Shown here one piece after another: positions 61,979 to 64,000 of a stretch of DNA of 64,000 nt; within the stretch, counting starts at the first letter, position 1; each line of letters opens with the position of its first letter. Below the pieces are notes generated by a model. It had not been told where the DNA came from, made no database searches, and worked only from the letters and a program-made list of their open reading frames with translations. Position numbers and translations under genes: made by a program. Origin of the DNA: Verrucomicrobiia bacterium (lineage in GTDB: Bacteria; Verrucomicrobiota; Verrucomicrobiia; Verrucomicrobiales; Akkermansiaceae); NCBI GenBank assembly GCA_030430455.1, contig JAUIJB010000009.1, positions 1 through 64,000 of the forward strand, given 5' to 3'.

Positions 61979-63298
61979 TCAAAGACCAAGGCCGCGCTTC
62001 GCCAAGAGCTCGGCGACGGCTTGCGCGTTGCGGCCGGGGTCGAAATGCTCGCGGGCGAAGGCAGCCGCGGCCTCGCCTCGCCGGTCCCGCTCGGCCGGGT
62101 CGGAGGCCTCCGCGATCGCCGCCTGCAGCGCGTTGAGGTCGTTCGGTGCCACCACCCAGCCGCCGCCGCTCTCCCGGATCCACCGGCCGATCGACGACTC
62201 GCCGCTGCCGACGAAGATCACCGGGCGCCCGGCGGCGAAGATCCCCTGCAGCTTGCTCGGCACCATGCAGCCGTCCCAGCTCGGCTCGAGCGAGGCCAGG
62301 TGGACATCGGCGCTGCGCAGGTGGGCCGACAGTTGCCCGCGCGCAACGTAGTCGTGCAACTCCACCGGGGCCTCCGGGTGATCGGCCATGAAGCGTTCGA
62401 TCTCACCCCGCCGCTTGCCGCCGCCGAAAAACACCATCCGGCCCTTCAGCATCTCAGCGTTTCCGCTTTTCAGCATTTCAGAAAAGCGGTGACCCAGGCC
62501 CATGTTGCCCGAGTACATCAGCACGAGTTCGTCATCGGCCCAGCCGCGGTCGCGACGCAGGGACTCCGCCTGTTCGTCCATTTGCTCGAAGACCGGAGCA
62601 AGATGCTCCGGACACGGCCTGGAGCGGGACGCTCCAGCCACCTGCGATCCACCATCTTCCATCGGCCATCCACCATCGGCCATCGCCCCGGTCGCCCACA
62701 GTGGCACGGCGTGGACGCGGGCGCGGTCCTCGAGGTAACGCGCGACCCGCTCCTCCATGTCCGGCCCGAGCGTCACCACCGCGCTGCAGCGGTCGCCGCC
62801 GAAGCCGAGGCGGGTCAGTCCGGCGAGCAGTCGATGCGGCAGGCTGGCATCGCGCATCATTCCATGGGCGACCATGACGTCCGGGTAGAGGTCCATGACC
62901 CAGTGGGCGTGGTCGGCGCCGCGCAGTCTGCTGGCGAGCCGGGCGAGGACCGACAGGTAGGGCGGGGTGGTCAGGGCGACGATCCGCTCCGGCCGCGGGC
63001 TGAGGGTGAGCAGGCGCCAGGTCACCCCGAGGTAGAAGGAGGCGTAGTCGACCAGCTTGGCGACGACGCTGCCACGGCCGAACTTGGTCGCGCCGATCCG
63101 CAGGACACGAAGGCCCGCCGGCGCTGCGGTCGATCCGCCGATCTCGGCGGGCGCGCCACCACCGGCGTAACCGCCTTCGGATGCCAGCACGGTGACCTCG
63201 TGCCCCTGGGCTGCCAATTGCCGGGCCACGGCCTCCAGCATCAGCCCGGTCGGGGCCTCGTCGGGTGGGTAGTACTGGTTGAGCAGGACCAGGTGCAC
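61979..63298 (-). CDS. GT4-family glycosyltransferase (WbuB-like) with in-frame repeat insertions
   Basis: 439 residues from GTG 63298; the long open frame upstream is repeat DNA. N-terminal GT-B domain opens with HLVLLNQYYPPDEAPTG, typical of WbuB-like enzymes; the C-terminal domain has LMYSGNMGLGH, FFGGGKRR and the donor-site VPSKLQGIFAAGRPVIFVG. It would add a sugar to the lipid-linked glycan. Two stretches look non-native: MADGGWPMEDGGSQVAG (about 205-221), encoded by six heptamers, in the domain linker, and FSEMLKSGNAEMLKGRM (about 272-288), encoded by octamers, in the first helix of domain 2. Both keep the frame. Confidence 0.88.
   Translation of the reverse strand: MHLVLLNQYYPPDEAPTGLMLEAVARQLAAQGHEVTVLASEGGYAGGGAPAEIGGSTAAPAGLRVLRIGATKFGRGSVVAKLVDYASFYLGVTWRLLTLSPRPERIVALTTPPYLSVLARLASRLRGADHAHWVMDLYPDVMVAHGMMRDASLPHRLLAGLTRLGFGGDRCSAVVTLGPDMEERVARYLEDRARVHAVPLWATGAMADGGWPMEDGGSQVAGASRSRPCPEHLAPVFEQMDEQAESLRRDRGWADDELVLMYSGNMGLGHRFSEMLKSGNAEMLKGRMVFFGGGKRRGEIERFMADHPEAPVELHDYVARGQLSAHLRSADVHLASLEPSWDGCMVPSKLQGIFAAGRPVIFVGSGESSIGRWIRESGGGWVVAPNDLNALQAAIAEASDPAERDRRGEAAAAFAREHFDPGRNAQAVAELLAKRGLGL
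62445..62484. repeat. Octamer array TTCAGCAT inside the glycosyltransferase gene
   Basis: Units TTCAGCAT, CTCAGCGT, TTCCGCTT, TTCAGCAT, TTCAGAAA in the coding region, reading frame kept. Confidence 0.75.
62642..62683. repeat. Heptamer array CGGCCAT/CCACCAT inside the glycosyltransferase gene
   Basis: Six units (CTGCGAT, CCACCAT, CTTCCAT, CGGCCAT, CCACCAT, CGGCCAT), 42 bases, a multiple of three, inside the coding region. Confidence 0.8.
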
Positions 63299-63399
63299 GG
63301 GGGAGTCGAGATGGACGATCGACGCTTGTCGATGGCGGATTTGTTGGGGGGGCGGGGAGCCACCGCGGAGTTCGCCCCACATGATCGAGGGCGAAGGCC

Positions 63400-63548
63400 A
63401 AGGAGCGGGGATTTGCAATCCCCGATCGCCGATGAGGTGAAATCGAAGTGAGAGGGTGTGGAAGCGAAGAGCGGGTCCCGAGGGCTCTGGAGTGCGATGC
63501 CATCGATGCGCAGGAGGCTCCGCCGGGGATTGCAAATCCCCGCTCCTT
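63400..63548. repeat. Paired 26-bp inverted repeat element, copy E
   Basis: Ends 63400-63424 (25 bases) and 63523-63548 (26 bases). Confidence 0.85.
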
Positions 63549-63554
63549 GCGGGG

Positions 63555-63832
63555 CCCCGCGGAGACTCCTCGCTGCCCATAGGGTTGCGCCGAAGAACCG
63601 AGCACGGCGACGAGGGACGAAGGAGGGGAAGCAACTGCGAGGTTCCCATCGGACCGCGCGAGCCCGGTTGCGCCCGAGCCACCCTTCCACTCCGCCTCCA
63701 CACCTCATAGCCGACTGCCTCCTTCGCCACGGCTTCGGCGGCCAAGGAAGTCGGCGCTCCGATCCGCCCCGCGGAGACTCCTCGCTGCCCATAGGGTTGC
63801 GCCGAAGAACCGAGCACGGCGACGAGGGACGA
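63555..63832. repeat. 66-bp direct repeat pair
   Basis: 63555-63620 and 63767-63832 are identical over 66 bases, 146 bp apart. Confidence 0.9.
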
Positions 63833-64000
63833 GTTACGAGGGGCCAGGGGCGTCACGAGCAGAATACGCGAAGCGCTCTCAGCGACCGCCCAGCTCTCTA
63901 ACGGTTCGACCAATTCCGCCTGCTCGCTTGATTTGCCGGGATGACTTCCCTATAAGACGCGCGTCCCGGTTGGCTCATCTTCACCGCTGAGTCTATTGAC

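Larger units (their letters stand above)
63299..64000. other. Repeat-built spacer to the right edge
   Basis: Holds the inverted-repeat pair 63400-63548, a 66-bp direct repeat (63555-63620, 63767-63832) and an inverted composite element between them. The last 160 bp (63840-64000) are not repetitive; I see no gene start there. Confidence 0.65.

Noticed and set aside
63300-63913. N-terminal extension of the GT4 glycosyltransferase
   Set aside because: The in-frame codons are made of dispersed repeats (26-bp ends and the 66-bp repeat); the family N-terminus begins at GTG 63298.

Overview
The window looks like chromosomal DNA from a high-GC member of the Verrucomicrobia, probably Verrucomicrobiales. 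The grounds are an exosortase with three PEP-CTERM substrates, one of them an autotransporter-type beta-strand-repeat protein, a Gram-negative outer-membrane gene set (kdsB, Wza-type exporter, beta-barrel), a giant alpha-2-macroglobulin, and dnaA-dnaN next to each other. Taxonomy is inferred from gene content only. The window probably lies near the chromosomal origin because of dnaA-dnaN, but I see no convincing DnaA-box cluster.

Layout. 1-6385: a peptide transporter running off the left edge, fabH, then purD-pyrR-membrane protein-pyrB on the + strand, with overlaps from pyrR onward. 6892-12858: a secreted alpha-2-macroglobulin that keeps its thioester motif. 13702-22631: an integrative element of about 8.9 kb inserted in tRNA-Arg(CCG). 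It is flanked by 50-bp direct repeats and carries a tyrosine integrase, three or more small DNA-binding proteins, a chain of very small genes coupled by ATGA/GTGA overlaps, and three phage-type genes (prohead protease, tape-measure-like, unknown), but no terminase, portal or capsid gene. 22822-31053: housekeeping block with a lipoprotein, pyrG, kdsB, a small conserved protein, a sodium:solute symporter, dnaA and dnaN. 31561-39504, all minus strand: a peptide-type ABC ATPase, der, pgsA, a secreted toroid/YdjY gene pair, an anchored hypothetical protein and rplS. 39872-44389: trmO, an ankyrin lipoprotein, an ACT protein, a probable stand-alone structured RNA and a TauE-type permease. 44835-63298: a surface-polysaccharide and protein-sorting region with a BY-kinase (Wzc type), Wza-type exporter, beta-barrel, a WecA-like transferase fused to a Rossmann domain, exosortase, EpsI-like protein, TPR protein, three PEP-CTERM proteins and a GT4 glycosyltransferase.

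How the parts fit. The last region reads as one assembly line. Undecaprenyl-linked sugar is started by the WecA-like enzyme and extended by glycosyltransferases such as the GT4 enzyme. It is polymerised and exported under control of the BY-kinase through the Wza-type protein and perhaps the barrel. PEP-CTERM proteins are cleaved by the exosortase and probably joined to surface glycan.

The most unusual property is between the genes. Nearly every spacer longer than 300 bp is built from short repeats: heptameric tandem arrays of many unit types, hairpin elements, 26-bp inverted-repeat pairs and 12-mers. One heptamer class, GTAGCNG, lies in sense orientation exactly at the 3' ends of seven genes, often supplying the stop codon. 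Because seven is one more than a multiple of three, successive units put TAG in successive reading frames. Two other arrays have expanded in frame inside the GT4 gene.
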